Positions 7,339 to 17,216 of a stretch of 50,102 nt of DNA are shown piece by piece; the first letter of the stretch is position 1; each line of letters starts with the position of its first letter. The translations under genes and the position numbers were made by a program. The stretch is from Dysgonomonas gadei ATCC BAA-286. Lineage in GTDB: Bacteria > Bacteroidota > Bacteroidia > Bacteroidales > Dysgonomonadaceae. Below the pieces are notes generated by a model that worked only from the letters and a program-made list of their open reading frames with translations, was not told where the DNA came from and ran no database searches. The DNA lies in the NCBI RefSeq assembly GCF_000213555.1, contig NZ_GL891989.1, positions 1-50,102 on the forward strand, given 5' to 3'.

Positions 7339-8517
7339 ATGTTTGATCCAGAAGAAATACCTCAGATAAAGGGCTCAATACAGGAATGTGCAAAAATTGA
7401 TAAGAAGTTGTTAGATAGTTTGCGTGATGAAGTTTTAACAATGAAACCAAATGTCCGTGTGATAAAACCAAGAAATATTACAACGTTTTCATTAGTCGCA
7501 AGTGAGAGTACAAACAACAAACTAGTTTATAATCCTTTTTATTTTCAATTAATTAGGGTCGTAGATTCTAATGGGCAGAATCTTTGTTTAGATGTTATTA
7601 CTCCAACAACGAATACAGATATGCTTAGCCAACGGCAATTTGATGATAAGGGAAATCCTAAAACATCTTTAGGTATATTAATGAAAGATTTGAATTGTTC
7701 TACATTAAGCGATTTAAGTCCAATGATTCCTTCTGGAGAAAGGATGATAAAAGATCCTAGTAAAGTATCAAAATCATGGGTGTTGACCTATCGAGATCTT
7801 TGTGAATGGGCTGTATTATACGAAATAATTTGTTATCAGAAGTTTACGAACCATACAGTTATAGTTAAAGATGGTTTGTTGAGAAGTAAAATATTTAAGT
7901 ATGATTCTAAAAATAAAAGAGCTTTATTTATAGAAATGATGCAGCTGATTAATAATGCGATTGATAAGACTTATAAAGAACGTAAAATAAAAGTATATTT
8001 AGTTGGTCTAGCAAAACACAGCCAAGTTCTTTCCAGATATTCTTTGGCAATGCAATTGGAAAATATTTTTCCGGCAGGAGAGCCTTTATATGCAAAAGTT
8101 CCTAGTTCTATGGAAGAACAATCTTATGTATGGAAAGAATATATGGCAAAAACAGAAAGTGATGATGACGATACATCTAGTGAAATAAATAAATTTTCTG
8201 TAGGAAGCTTATATCTTGTCCGTTTTGGGAAAAAGAATGGAGATCCTGTATGGGCTATAGATCTTCTGAATACACAAACTTCTTCTGACTCTGAGATATT
8301 TGGATATCTATATATGGACACTTTAGACGGATTTCCTACACCACATTATCCGTCATGTCTTCAGAAAGCATTGGAGCATGCACAAATTGTTGACTTTGAT
8401 TTGGATATACTTCAAGATGAAGTCGTAAAAGCAGTGAGACAACTTTTATCTGAAGACAAAAGAGAAATAGTCGATTATCAGAATTTAACAAATGTATCAG
8501 TTATAAATAGACAATAA
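7339..8517 (+). CDS. NurA-domain nuclease partner of HerA
   Basis: 392 residues. The layout fits the NurA nuclease fold: a DG motif in HTVIVKDGLLRSKIF (178-179), a lysine-containing LVGLAKHSQVLSRYS strand-helix (about 221-235), and a C-terminal FPTPHYPSCLQKALEHAQI like NurA's G-x-P...H segment. NurA enzymes degrade DNA with the hexameric HerA ATPase, and a HerA gene starts on the last base of this gene's stop codon. The first catalytic Asp usual in the N-terminal strand is not obvious (SLVASEST at 51-58 instead), so activity needs a careful alignment. The family call rests on motifs plus the HerA partner. Confidence 0.65.
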   Translation: MFDPEEIPQIKGSIQECAKIDKKLLDSLRDEVLTMKPNVRVIKPRNITTFSLVASESTNNKLVYNPFYFQLIRVVDSNGQNLCLDVITPTTNTDMLSQRQFDDKGNPKTSLGILMKDLNCSTLSDLSPMIPSGERMIKDPSKVSKSWVLTYRDLCEWAVLYEIICYQKFTNHTVIVKDGLLRSKIFKYDSKNKRALFIEMMQLINNAIDKTYKERKIKVYLVGLAKHSQVLSRYSLAMQLENIFPAGEPLYAKVPSSMEEQSYVWKEYMAKTESDDDDTSSEINKFSVGSLYLVRFGKKNGDPVWAIDLLNTQTSSDSEIFGYLYMDTLDGFPTPHYPSCLQKALEHAQIVDFDLDILQDEVVKAVRQLLSEDKREIVDYQNLTNVSVINRQ

Positions 8518-10649
8518 TGAAGTTATTTACAGAGGATAAAATAGTTGGAATTTTTAAAGGATTTAGTGAAGGTGGATTAGAGTTCCATGCTGATATTGTG
8601 TTGAAATATGACAATATTTTTCAAAATATTCCTATGCATGGACAGTTTCTACTTGTTGCATTAGAAGGAGAGAATGAAGCTATCTTAGGAAGAATCACAT
8701 CTGTTTCAGCTTTAGGTAGGCTGGCTGGTGCGGCAGGAGAAGACTATGCAATCAGAGCTATATCTGAAGGTAGACAGGTTTCAGAAGACTTACGTGAAGG
8801 GTATTTAAAATATAAAGTTGACATAAGAGTGTTAGGTGTTATCCGGATAGATAGCAATAAGCTTGTTTTTGCACCTTCACATAGAAGACTTCCTCATGTG
8901 GGAAGTAAAGTTGCTTTTTTATCTGATCAAATACTAAAAGAGGTATCAGGACATAATCTGATGAATCAAGATGGAAAAACACCAGCATCATCTTTTGGAT
9001 ATTTAGCATATGGTGAATTTATATATAATGGAGGAGAAACAAAAAAAGGAGTAAAAATTGAGCCATGGATGCGTCCTAAAACTCCAGAGGTTATTACAAA
9101 ATTCAGAATAGACCAATTAGTTTCTAGAAGATCTTTTGTTTTCGCCCGCGCAGGATTTGGAAAATCAAATTTGATAAAGTTATTATTTAGTAATTTGTAT
9201 AAAAATCCTCCATGTATTACGAAAGGAAAGGTTGACAAACCCGTTGGCACGATAATATTTGATCCTGATGGAGAATATTTTTGGCCAGATGATAGCGGTA
9301 GACCAGGATTGTGTGATGTGCCAGAATTAGAAGATAAAATTGTCGTTTTTACTAATAGAGCATCCACAAGTCCTTTTTATCAGTCTTTTGTCGCAGGAAC
9401 AATTCGTATCGATATACGTATGCTCCGCCCAGCTGAAGTTATATCTATCGCCCTTCCTTCGGAGAAACAACAACAACAAAATATTCAAAAATTAAAAGGA
9501 CTAAACCCTGCTAATTGGATTAAATTAGTTGATCTCATCTATAAATCAGGAAATACTACTCCTCTTGAAGATATAAGAGAAATTATACTCGGAAGTCGTG
9601 AGGGGGAAAGACAAGATGCAGAGATAATTGCTATACGTTCTAACATTACAACGATTATTCGTCTCATTCATGACCCTAGCAGTCAGATGCTAGACAAACT
9701 ATTTGAATCACTTCGTGAAGGGAAGCTATGTATAATTGATATATCTCAGATGAGAGGAAGTAATGCATTAATCTTATCGGGAATTATCTTACAAAGGATA
9801 TTTGAGCATAATCAAGAGGAATTTACAAAAGCAGAACCTGATAGTATACCAACAATAGCTGTTGTAGAAGAAGCTCAATCAGTATTAGGTAATACTGGAG
9901 GGGCAGAAGGTCCCTATATATCATGGGTTAAAGAAGGTCGGAAATTTGGATTAGGCGCTGTACTCATAACCCAGCAACCCGGAAGTATTTCAAATGAAAT
10001 ATTGAGTCAAGGAGATAACTGGTTTATTTTTCATCTTTTATCAGCAGGTGATCTTAATGCATTAAAACATGCAAACTCTCATTTCAGTAATGATTTGCTT
10101 AGTTCTCTATTAAATGAGCCAATACCAGGTAATGGGATTTTTTGGAGTAGTTCAGGAGGGAAGCCATACCCTATTTCTATGAGAGTTTTGAGCTTTGAGC
10201 AATTAGTAGAAGTAAAAGATCCAGACTATAACCACCCGCAAGGAAAAACCTTTGCTTTGAGACTCTTAGAGAAATATAATCGAGAATTAGAACGTGTACA
10301 AAAAGAAGTTGGTTCTATTGAGATTGATATCGAAGATGAGGAAAGTTATAATCCAGAAAGATCTACACAAGATATATTAGAGATGAATATTAAAAGTGCT
10401 TTTAAGATAGTTGCCAGCGACAAAACCTTAATGGATAAAATTGAAAAAAATAATGCTCATTGGATGCTTTTAAAGACGGCTATAGAAGATGCTTTACCCA
10501 CTAGTATACAAAACCGAAAAGATGTGGCCTATAATTGTGTTTCCCGATTCATGAATGAATATTTCGGAGAAAAAAAATGGAGTACAGAGAGGAGAGATAG
10601 TAAGAGTAAACCAGGGCAAACTACAACTTATTTTGTAATCAATAAATAG
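8517..10649 (+). CDS. HerA-type hexameric ATPase/translocase
   Basis: 710 residues. An N-terminal HAS-barrel-like region (about 1-130) is followed by a DUF87 ATPase: Walker A ARAGFGKSN (210-218), IIFDPDGEYFWP (247-257), Walker B TIAVVEEAQS (446-455), sensor TQQPGS (485-490). HerA proteins pump DNA and work with NurA nucleases; HerA pairs also occur in phage defence. The gene overlaps the upstream nuclease gene by one base, supporting a complex. A C-terminal extension (about 560-710), charged and helical, may contact other operon products such as the PtuA-like ATPase encoded 9 nt downstream. Confidence 0.88.
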   Translation: MKLFTEDKIVGIFKGFSEGGLEFHADIVLKYDNIFQNIPMHGQFLLVALEGENEAILGRITSVSALGRLAGAAGEDYAIRAISEGRQVSEDLREGYLKYKVDIRVLGVIRIDSNKLVFAPSHRRLPHVGSKVAFLSDQILKEVSGHNLMNQDGKTPASSFGYLAYGEFIYNGGETKKGVKIEPWMRPKTPEVITKFRIDQLVSRRSFVFARAGFGKSNLIKLLFSNLYKNPPCITKGKVDKPVGTIIFDPDGEYFWPDDSGRPGLCDVPELEDKIVVFTNRASTSPFYQSFVAGTIRIDIRMLRPAEVISIALPSEKQQQQNIQKLKGLNPANWIKLVDLIYKSGNTTPLEDIREIILGSREGERQDAEIIAIRSNITTIIRLIHDPSSQMLDKLFESLREGKLCIIDISQMRGSNALILSGIILQRIFEHNQEEFTKAEPDSIPTIAVVEEAQSVLGNTGGAEGPYISWVKEGRKFGLGAVLITQQPGSISNEILSQGDNWFIFHLLSAGDLNALKHANSHFSNDLLSSLLNEPIPGNGIFWSSSGGKPYPISMRVLSFEQLVEVKDPDYNHPQGKTFALRLLEKYNRELERVQKEVGSIEIDIEDEESYNPERSTQDILEMNIKSAFKIVASDKTLMDKIEKNNAHWMLLKTAIEDALPTSIQNRKDVAYNCVSRFMNEYFGEKKWSTERRDSKSKPGQTTTYFVINK

Positions 10650-10658
10650 AAATAAGAT

Positions 10659-12374
10659 ATGCTTAATGTTAATATAGTACATAATGAAGTGTATAGTTTA
10701 TTAATGAAGCACCGAACAAATAATCCAAATTTTTTCTTCACACTTCGAAGAAGTAATCGTGATGGCAAATTGGATAAAGGATATTGGTTTTATGGAAATG
10801 AGTGGTATTTGGCGGTATCATTTTGGTCGGGAACGGATTGGAAAAATAAAACACCAAATATATCTTTTGTTGTATCTCTAGATAGCGGGCAAACTTCATT
10901 AGAAATAAACACGTCAGACTCAGATATTAAAAGAGCATTTATAACAGCTTATTTGGTTGATCGTTTAGAGTTAAAGGCTGATGGAAGGCGGTATAAAAAA
11001 TTATATAAAGGAGGTCATCTAGAATCTCTAGAGTCTTTTTTAAAAACAGATAAAATAATAATAGATAATATTATAGATGGGTATTCTCTGTCTTTTTTTG
11101 AAAAATCTGATAAAGGTATTTATTTTATTAAGCCTACAGATTTCATGGAGCAGCTAGAGAAGATTGGTAAGTATAAAAATGAATATATAAGAGGAAATAA
11201 TAAACCTATAAAACTAAATAGTGTAAAAATCGAGAATTATGGGCCTATTCGAAAAATAGAAATACAAGATATACCCTTTTCGTCACAGTGGATTTTTCTT
11301 ACAGGAGAGAATGGAACAGGAAAGACATCTATTTTAAGAGCGATAACAGCTTCTATATGCAATAGAAAAATTAATATAGATGAGTCCTGCTATGGTGATT
11401 TCAGAATAAATTTAGATTTATTTACATCCTCGATTAATAAAAATGCATATAATAGAATTCAAAATAGGATCTCTGAACAAATTAATATCCCTTTAACTAG
11501 TGGCTTCGCTGGTTATGGACAATCTAGGTTGAAAACGAATAATTCAGGATTAAGTGGAGATACATTAAATTCCATATCTGTAGATGATTTAACCTCTTCA
11601 ATTTTTGATGAAAATTCATACTTAATGGATTTACAATATCAATTCGCAATATGGAAAAATGATAAAATAAACATTGATAAATACGAAAAGAGAATAATAT
11701 ACATTACAGAGATACTTATAGATATCCTCCCGAATTTATATGATATTAATTTTAATGATATGATAGGGGATATTCCAGCTACGACATATATTGAAAGAGA
11801 TCACGATGGGGGAGAATTTAGAAAAGTTACTTTTAATAAATTAGCATCAGGTTTAAAAAGTATGATTGCTATGATTGGAGATATTCTTATTCGTTTATAT
11901 AATCAACAGTCTGATATCGATGATCCTTCGGAGTTTACCGGGATTGTATTAATTGATGAAATTGATATTCATTTGCATCCGAAGTTACAGAAACAGATTA
12001 TACAACAATTGACTAGAACCTTTCCTAAAATTCAATTTATAGCTACCACCCATAGTCCTATACCTTTCTTGGGCGCTCCTAAAAATAGCCAAATATTTAG
12101 AGTTGAAAGAACATCTGAAGAAGGGGTAAGAATCAAGCGTTTGGATGAAAAAATAGAACTTGGGGACTTATTGCCCAATACAATATTGACCTCACCTATA
12201 TTTGGTTTAGATGATATTATACCAGAAAGCCATGATCAAAAAAGTTTTGTAAGAACAGAAACTATATATGAGCAGATTGAATTTAATGATAAATTGAAAA
12301 TTATTATTGATAATTTCATCACTGATGCCAAAGAGCAAGAATTAATAAATCTATTTAAATCACGAAGAAAATGA
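10659..12374 (+). CDS. PtuA-like AAA ATPase (Septu-type) with extra N-terminal domain
   Basis: 571 residues. Residues about 185-500 form an ABC/SMC-like ATPase: VKIENYGPIRKIEI strand, Walker A GENGTGKTS (216-224), and Walker B/D-loop VLIDEIDIHLHPKLQKQI followed by FIATTHSPI. This is the pattern of PtuA and related OLD-like defence ATPases. An N-terminal region of about 180 residues, with GYWFYGNEWYLAVSFWSGT, precedes it and is not part of a minimal PtuA; I do not recognise it. The 4-base ATGA overlap with the HNH gene downstream matches the PtuA-PtuB arrangement of Septu. It probably senses invading DNA and controls the nuclease. Confidence 0.8.
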   Translation: MLNVNIVHNEVYSLLMKHRTNNPNFFFTLRRSNRDGKLDKGYWFYGNEWYLAVSFWSGTDWKNKTPNISFVVSLDSGQTSLEINTSDSDIKRAFITAYLVDRLELKADGRRYKKLYKGGHLESLESFLKTDKIIIDNIIDGYSLSFFEKSDKGIYFIKPTDFMEQLEKIGKYKNEYIRGNNKPIKLNSVKIENYGPIRKIEIQDIPFSSQWIFLTGENGTGKTSILRAITASICNRKINIDESCYGDFRINLDLFTSSINKNAYNRIQNRISEQINIPLTSGFAGYGQSRLKTNNSGLSGDTLNSISVDDLTSSIFDENSYLMDLQYQFAIWKNDKINIDKYEKRIIYITEILIDILPNLYDINFNDMIGDIPATTYIERDHDGGEFRKVTFNKLASGLKSMIAMIGDILIRLYNQQSDIDDPSEFTGIVLIDEIDIHLHPKLQKQIIQQLTRTFPKIQFIATTHSPIPFLGAPKNSQIFRVERTSEEGVRIKRLDEKIELGDLLPNTILTSPIFGLDDIIPESHDQKSFVRTETIYEQIEFNDKLKIIIDNFITDAKEQELINLFKSRRK

Positions 12375-13294
12375 GATTTGTTATAAAAAAAGATGAAGAC
12401 AAAACTGCTAAATTGGCATCCAATGAGACATTACAAGTTCTAGAAAAGATCGTCAAAACGAAAAACAGAGGTTTGATAACAGATACAATCTATCGTGATA
12501 GTTATGATACTGAAGATGGTAAATGTTCACATGTAGAAGATAAATTAGCAATAGCATATAAAAATAAGTGCGCATATTGTGAAAGAATCTGTAAGGCAGA
12601 TATAGAACATTATCGGCCTAAGAAAGGGGTAACAGAGGATAATACTCATCTAGGATATTATTGGTTATGTTACGAATGGACAAACTTAATTCCTTCATGT
12701 ATTACATGCAATAGAGAAGGAGCAAAGCACAATAAATTCCCAATTCTAGGTAAAAGAGTAATAAGCCCCCCATTATTGCCTAATGGATCACTTAATCTGA
12801 CATTATGCAAAGCTGGGACTACTCCTCTCCGAGATGAGACACCTTATTTATTGCATCCTGAAGTTGATGATCCTGTTGATTATTTCGTATTCGAATTAGA
12901 TGTTGAAGGAAAAGGTATTCGAATTAAAGGCATTGATATACAAGGACGTGGGGCTGAAACAATCCGTATCTGCTTGTTAAACCGTAATGAGTTAAAGTTG
13001 GATAGAGTGAAATCTGTAATTGATGATTTTAAAGAGTCAATACATAGTCTTTTCGTCTTACTTGAAAGAGGTGATATTGATGCACCAGAACTGAAGAAGG
13101 ATGTTATTCACCAATTGAGATTATTAAAAAATCATAGTCTCAATGATGAGAAAACATATACATTATTGCGGAAGTATATTGTAGCATCATCTACTAATTT
13201 TGAAAAAATAGTTATCCCATTCTTAGATAGCAAAATAAGAAGAATTGTTTTAGAGGCTTTTAAGTCTATAGAGCCTCTAAAACCAATACTTTAG
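12371..13294 (+). CDS. PtuB-like HNH endonuclease
   Basis: 307 residues. A zinc-stabilised HNH nuclease occupies about 65-130: CAYC (67-70), the catalytic HYRPK (80-84), LIPSCITCNREGAKHNKFP (106-124). This matches the PtuB/TIGR02646-like family. The remaining helical C-terminus (ETIRICLLNRNELKLDRVK, DVIHQLRLLKNHS) is also typical. It overlaps the PtuA-like gene by 4 nt, as in Septu systems, where the ATPase-nuclease complex degrades nucleic acid on infection. No key Cys or His appears to be lost. Confidence 0.83.
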   Translation: MRFVIKKDEDKTAKLASNETLQVLEKIVKTKNRGLITDTIYRDSYDTEDGKCSHVEDKLAIAYKNKCAYCERICKADIEHYRPKKGVTEDNTHLGYYWLCYEWTNLIPSCITCNREGAKHNKFPILGKRVISPPLLPNGSLNLTLCKAGTTPLRDETPYLLHPEVDDPVDYFVFELDVEGKGIRIKGIDIQGRGAETIRICLLNRNELKLDRVKSVIDDFKESIHSLFVLLERGDIDAPELKKDVIHQLRLLKNHSLNDEKTYTLLRKYIVASSTNFEKIVIPFLDSKIRRIVLEAFKSIEPLKPIL

Positions 13295-13317
13295 CACAAT
13301 TTGATTAAAAATTACAT

Positions 13318-14787
13318 ATGGCAAAAATTTATCATGTTCAAACTCCTAAAGAGGCCTTAGAGTTAGCTCTCAAGTTTAAGAAGACAAAAAAATATGATTT
13401 ATTTAGGGGACAAAATGAAGATTGGCCATTAGTTGCATCAATAAACAGGCTTTCTTCTTCAAAAAGAAAAAAAGCTGTTGATAAACTTCTTTCTTTTAAA
13501 TTATTTTTATCAGAATACAAGTTCTCTGAAGAATATGTTGATAGTCTCGATCATATCATGGCTATTGGACAACACTATGGAGTTCCTACCGATTTTATAG
13601 ATTTTACATATTCTCCTGAAATAGCGACTTTCTTTGCTACTCACTCAAATAAAGATCTTGCAGGTAAAGAAGGTGTAATTTTTTGTGTTAATAAAGAAGA
13701 CTTTAAATCTACAATTGAATTTTTTAATGTAATATTCGAAGAAAAGGGATTAATCTCTCCATATATATTTGAACCGAAAATAAATAACTTATGGCGATTA
13801 CAAGCTCAATGTGGTTGTTTTCTTCAACTTATGTTTGGAGGAATTGAAAATTTATATGAATTTGATAAAATAATCTTTCCTCATAATAATGAAGTTCCAG
13901 GTAATATATGTGTTGCAGATATTTACCCTAAAAACAAAAGTGATCTTGAGATAATTCTAGATAATTACTTTGCAGCAATAAATATAAATGAAGGAGCAAA
14001 ACGTCTAGAGAAATTTGCTAAGGATATGAATATTAGGATCACCAAGATTCCGAAGCAGAAAGTATATGAGTATGTAAAATCGAGGAAAATCCATAAGTCT
14101 TGGAAGATTCAGAATACGAAGTCTTGGAAATATGGAATTCAGGCACCATTATCCAGGCTTAAAAACATTGAATTTATACTTGAAGTTAAGTGCAAAGGAG
14201 ATTTGGATAAAGATATCGAACATGTTGAGATACAATTATCTTCTATTTTCAAGGAGCTTATAATAACAAATAAACGTTCTATTGCTCCGACCATAAATTT
14301 TACGCCTGCATTACGAAGTTCAAAATTGTTATCTTTAATAAATAAAAATGTAAGACGAATGTGGGATGGGATGAGAACTCTACCATATACTAGAAAACAA
14401 ATTCTGTATTCTATCTCTAAATATTTAGTATTAGAGTTTCATGATTCTGTAAAAAAAGTAGATATTGAAAGCTTATTCTATTCCCCTATATTAATATCAA
14501 TGTCAGATTCATTTGGAACACATTGTAGATGTCTAACCTCGAGATTATATCTTCAGTCAGCAATCAGGGAAGATATATTGGATATTCAGAGCAATTCTTT
14601 ACCAAAGTTTATCTCAACTGATCTGCTATTATATGTGCAAAAAGCAAATATTGTATTTGACTTTGATGAATTAGTATCTCTTTTTTATCATGAAATTATC
14701 CCATCTCAGATGGTTCGAAGTAAACATTCTTGTAAACCCACACTGTTTTTCTCTCCCATATATGTAGATCGTTTGGGATATGCTTAA
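13318..14787 (+). CDS. FRG-domain protein, last gene of defence operon
   Basis: 489 residues. The FRG domain is at about 24-110 with YDLFRGQNEDWPLVASINR and GQHYGVPTDFIDFTYSPE, the pattern for which the family is named. FRG proteins recur in defence islands but their activity is not settled. The C-terminal 250 residues are basic and helical without a domain I recognise. The gene starts 23 nt after the HNH gene, on the same strand, so it probably belongs to the operon, as effector or accessory. A weak convergent hairpin (14808-14835) follows it. Confidence 0.75.
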   Translation: MAKIYHVQTPKEALELALKFKKTKKYDLFRGQNEDWPLVASINRLSSSKRKKAVDKLLSFKLFLSEYKFSEEYVDSLDHIMAIGQHYGVPTDFIDFTYSPEIATFFATHSNKDLAGKEGVIFCVNKEDFKSTIEFFNVIFEEKGLISPYIFEPKINNLWRLQAQCGCFLQLMFGGIENLYEFDKIIFPHNNEVPGNICVADIYPKNKSDLEIILDNYFAAININEGAKRLEKFAKDMNIRITKIPKQKVYEYVKSRKIHKSWKIQNTKSWKYGIQAPLSRLKNIEFILEVKCKGDLDKDIEHVEIQLSSIFKELIITNKRSIAPTINFTPALRSSKLLSLINKNVRRMWDGMRTLPYTRKQILYSISKYLVLEFHDSVKKVDIESLFYSPILISMSDSFGTHCRCLTSRLYLQSAIREDILDIQSNSLPKFISTDLLLYVQKANIVFDFDELVSLFYHEIIPSQMVRSKHSCKPTLFFSPIYVDRLGYA

Positions 14788-14807
14788 AATGTTTATAATA
14801 AATATCA

Positions 14808-14835
14808 GATAATTCCTTCTTTTGGGGAAGAATTA
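14808..14835. terminator. Weak hairpin between convergent genes
   Basis: AATTCCTTC and GAAGAATT pair imperfectly around TTTTGGGG between the converging FRG and DUF2971 genes. It may terminate transcription from both sides; no long T tract is present. Confidence 0.35.
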
Positions 14836-14870
14836 TGAATTTAGTTTTTAATTTATAGTAGCATGAAAAA

Positions 14871-15713
14871 CTATAATATTGTAAACGGAATATCCGATAT
14901 TGACAATTTAATTTCCCTGTCCAAATTACTTAACTTACTATGTAATATCATTTCAAGAGAGTTTTCACTCAAATCAGGAGCTGCAGTAGGACCTACACAT
15001 ATCGAATCTATTACAGAAAAAGGCAGTTCTAATTCTATGTAAGGAATTATTAATCCATTCCTCATTCTATATTTATACTCAACTGGATTATTAAGATATA
15101 GTCTCCATTCTTTTTCGTATTCATAAGCAGCATGCTTATATTTTTTTCGTCGCTCGAATAACAAGCCTGGTATCTTATCTCCTAAAGAAAATGTTCCATC
15201 TTCTTCGATCACTGCATCTTTAATTTCTTGCAGGTTTATTTCCTCAACTAATTGCTCAGAAGAACGATAAATACACTTTACAAATTCAGTATTTTCCCCA
15301 AAAGCCTCTTTTAAGATATCAGTCTTAAATCCAATGGAAACTCCTTGTCCATTATTACTATATCCTCTCCACATAGGAAGATTGTCCTGACTTTCAGATA
15401 ATGATAATATAGCAGGATTAAAAATATCTAATGCTTCTATAAATTTTAAGATTTTATCTGGTAACAGTGGATCTGCTGGTTCTCCAAATAAATCTTGTTT
15501 AAGAGCATCACCTAAACATTCAAAATAAAAATCGTATTCGATAGGATCATTGCAATAGAGAATATGAGAAGCCCATAAAGTAAATTTATAATATGAAAGC
15601 TCATCCCTTTGGGCATCTTCCCGGGCTTCCTTTTTCAAATTTTGGAGAATTGAAAATAGTGTATCTGTTGTAGTATAATGATATAAAATTTCAGGTGGTT
15701 GTAATTCTTGCAT
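14871..15713 (-). CDS. DUF2971 family protein
   Basis: 280 residues. The N-terminal ILYHYTTTDTLFSILQN and WASHILYCNDPIEYDFYF, the mid LPMWRGYSNNGQGVSIGF, and late YEKEWRLYLNN plus IDSICVGPTAAPD are the signature blocks of DUF2971, a family frequent in phage-defence islands and suspected to be related to ADP-ribosyl-handling enzymes (known association; biochemical role unproven). It is soluble, with no signal peptide. It lies at the 3' end of a reverse-strand group with the frameshifted gene at 15744-16167 and AbiH, all with short gaps, so a three-gene unit is likely. Confidence 0.75.
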   Translation of the reverse strand: MQELQPPEILYHYTTTDTLFSILQNLKKEAREDAQRDELSYYKFTLWASHILYCNDPIEYDFYFECLGDALKQDLFGEPADPLLPDKILKFIEALDIFNPAILSLSESQDNLPMWRGYSNNGQGVSIGFKTDILKEAFGENTEFVKCIYRSSEQLVEEINLQEIKDAVIEEDGTFSLGDKIPGLLFERRKKYKHAAYEYEKEWRLYLNNPVEYKYRMRNGLIIPYIELELPFSVIDSICVGPTAAPDLSENSLEMILHSKLSNLDREIKLSISDIPFTIL

Positions 15714-15743
15714 GGTTATTAGATTTAATAAGTTTATTATTTT

Positions 15744-16167
15744 TTATTCTTCAATTACATTGCCATCTTCTTCAACCCAATAATGAATAATTTTGAAGTC
15801 TTTAAGTAATGGGGTGAGTTTCTCAATGACTTTCCGTATTGCAGGATCGTTAGGATGGGCAATAGCATAATCATGTTTTCTGTCATAATCCTGATTATCG
15901 CTTATTCTTCTTAAAATTTGATATATGGCCTTTCCAAAATGTGTGGTAATTTGAGAACTATTAAAAACAGTTTTACTAGCACCTTTATATCCGGGGCGTG
16001 CACCTTTTACTTCTATATACATTTTTTCACCGTTAGGCTTATTTGCTATAATATCACAACCTTTTGCCATACCATGGCAACATTTTTCAATTGTGTAACT
16101 TTTAGTCTTTTAAATTCTTTATCAGAATGTCGATTGATTCATCCTCAGTTAAATGGCATTCATTCAT
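15744..16167 (-). pseudogene. Frameshifted restriction-endonuclease-like (DUF3883/Mrr-like) gene
   Basis: From the ATG at 16167 the frame reads MNECHLTEDESIDILIKNLKD and hits TAA at 16104-16102. Dropping one T there continues as KSYTIEKCCHGMAKGCDIIA into an open frame to 15744. The joined protein is about 140 residues with GCDIIANKPNGEKMYIEVKG, a PD-(D/E)xK-like Asp...Glu-x-Lys core that is usually seen in nuclease-like domains. An ATG at 16070 could still yield a 108-residue product lacking the N-terminus. Either the gene is broken or the base is a sequence error. It lies 13 nt downstream of abiH. Confidence 0.65.
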
Positions 16168-16180
16168 TTTCTTTTAATTT

Positions 16181-17068
16181 TTATAGTACCAATTCTTCAA
16201 TTCTGATAAAAGAATAATTCTTCTTCATGCCTAAGTGATTGAGTACTTTCTCCATATTTATTCTTTCTTTATCAGTAAACCAACTGATATTCCAGAGAGC
16301 CCCATCTTTTACTTTTTGGACCATATAACTGTAATACGGTAAATCTATTTCATTTAGAGAATGGCCTAAAATAATTATTTCATTTATATCTTTCAGAGCA
16401 GCGAAAAAATGGTTATTCTCTTTAATTACTATGGTTGTGTCTTTGTAAAACTCATTGAAAATAATTTTGGAAGCATTTTCAGCATCTGTATATGGAGTTC
16501 GTGTAGATTCTCCATATTCATCAAAATCTGGTATAGGTTCAAGTATACGATTATGGCCAAAAATGAGAGTACCATTACTTTCTACTGAGCCATGAATATA
16601 CAAGATATTCTCTGTTGGTATTCTATATAGGAAAGGCAAAATAGCCGTGTAATTAAACGATAGAAACAACGCATCTTTATCCAATTTTAGTCGTTTATAA
16701 CCGCTTTTTGGAATATCGGTTTCAATTAGCCAATCTCTGAATGCTTTTCGAATATGTTCGCTTAAGTTCTCTCCCTGTTCCTGTAAATCATCCTCCACAC
16801 CATAAATATGACTTAATTTGAACCCCTCTGAAGAAGGTTCGGTATTATCATTGTCACTAAAAAATAGCCCATAATCGAATGTTCCTAAATCCCTCTCGAA
16901 TTGACACCACAGATTTTTATTATCTGTCTCCATATAAAAATAACCTTCCAGAAACTCATATACTTTAGAATTATTGGCTTTAATATAGCGACAGAAATTG
17001 GAATATGATGTTTTCATATCATGATACCTGTCGAAACCATTACCGAAGATATATAGTCTATTACTCAT
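16181..17068 (-). CDS. abiH: AbiH-family abortive infection protein
   Basis: 295 residues. It starts LYIFGNGFDRYHDMKTSYSNF, the N-terminal signature of AbiH, and has WCQFERDLG, LFLSFNYTAIL, ILYIHGS and IILGHSLNEIDLPYYSYM, all conserved blocks of the family. AbiH was defined as a lactococcal phage abortive infection factor; its mechanism is unknown. It heads the reverse-strand group and lies divergent to the gene at 17268, with about 200 bp of regulatory DNA between them. Full length for the family. Confidence 0.88.
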   Translation of the reverse strand: MSNRLYIFGNGFDRYHDMKTSYSNFCRYIKANNSKVYEFLEGYFYMETDNKNLWCQFERDLGTFDYGLFFSDNDNTEPSSEGFKLSHIYGVEDDLQEQGENLSEHIRKAFRDWLIETDIPKSGYKRLKLDKDALFLSFNYTAILPFLYRIPTENILYIHGSVESNGTLIFGHNRILEPIPDFDEYGESTRTPYTDAENASKIIFNEFYKDTTIVIKENNHFFAALKDINEIIILGHSLNEIDLPYYSYMVQKVKDGALWNISWFTDKERINMEKVLNHLGMKKNYSFIRIEELVL

Positions 17069-17216
17069 AATTTATGTCGGGGATAAATTGTCTCGAATAT
17101 TATGCGAATATATATTATTTATGTCAGGTTAGAATAAGAAAGATTACGGATTAGTTCAATATATGGAAAAGGATTGATAATTTACTCCTATATCTTAAAT
17201 TCTAAATTGTTAACTC

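Noticed and set aside
6203..14787. BREX or DISARM system
   Set aside because: No PglZ, BrxC-like or DrmA/B-type genes were recognised; HerA-NurA and PtuA/PtuB-like genes explain the operon better.
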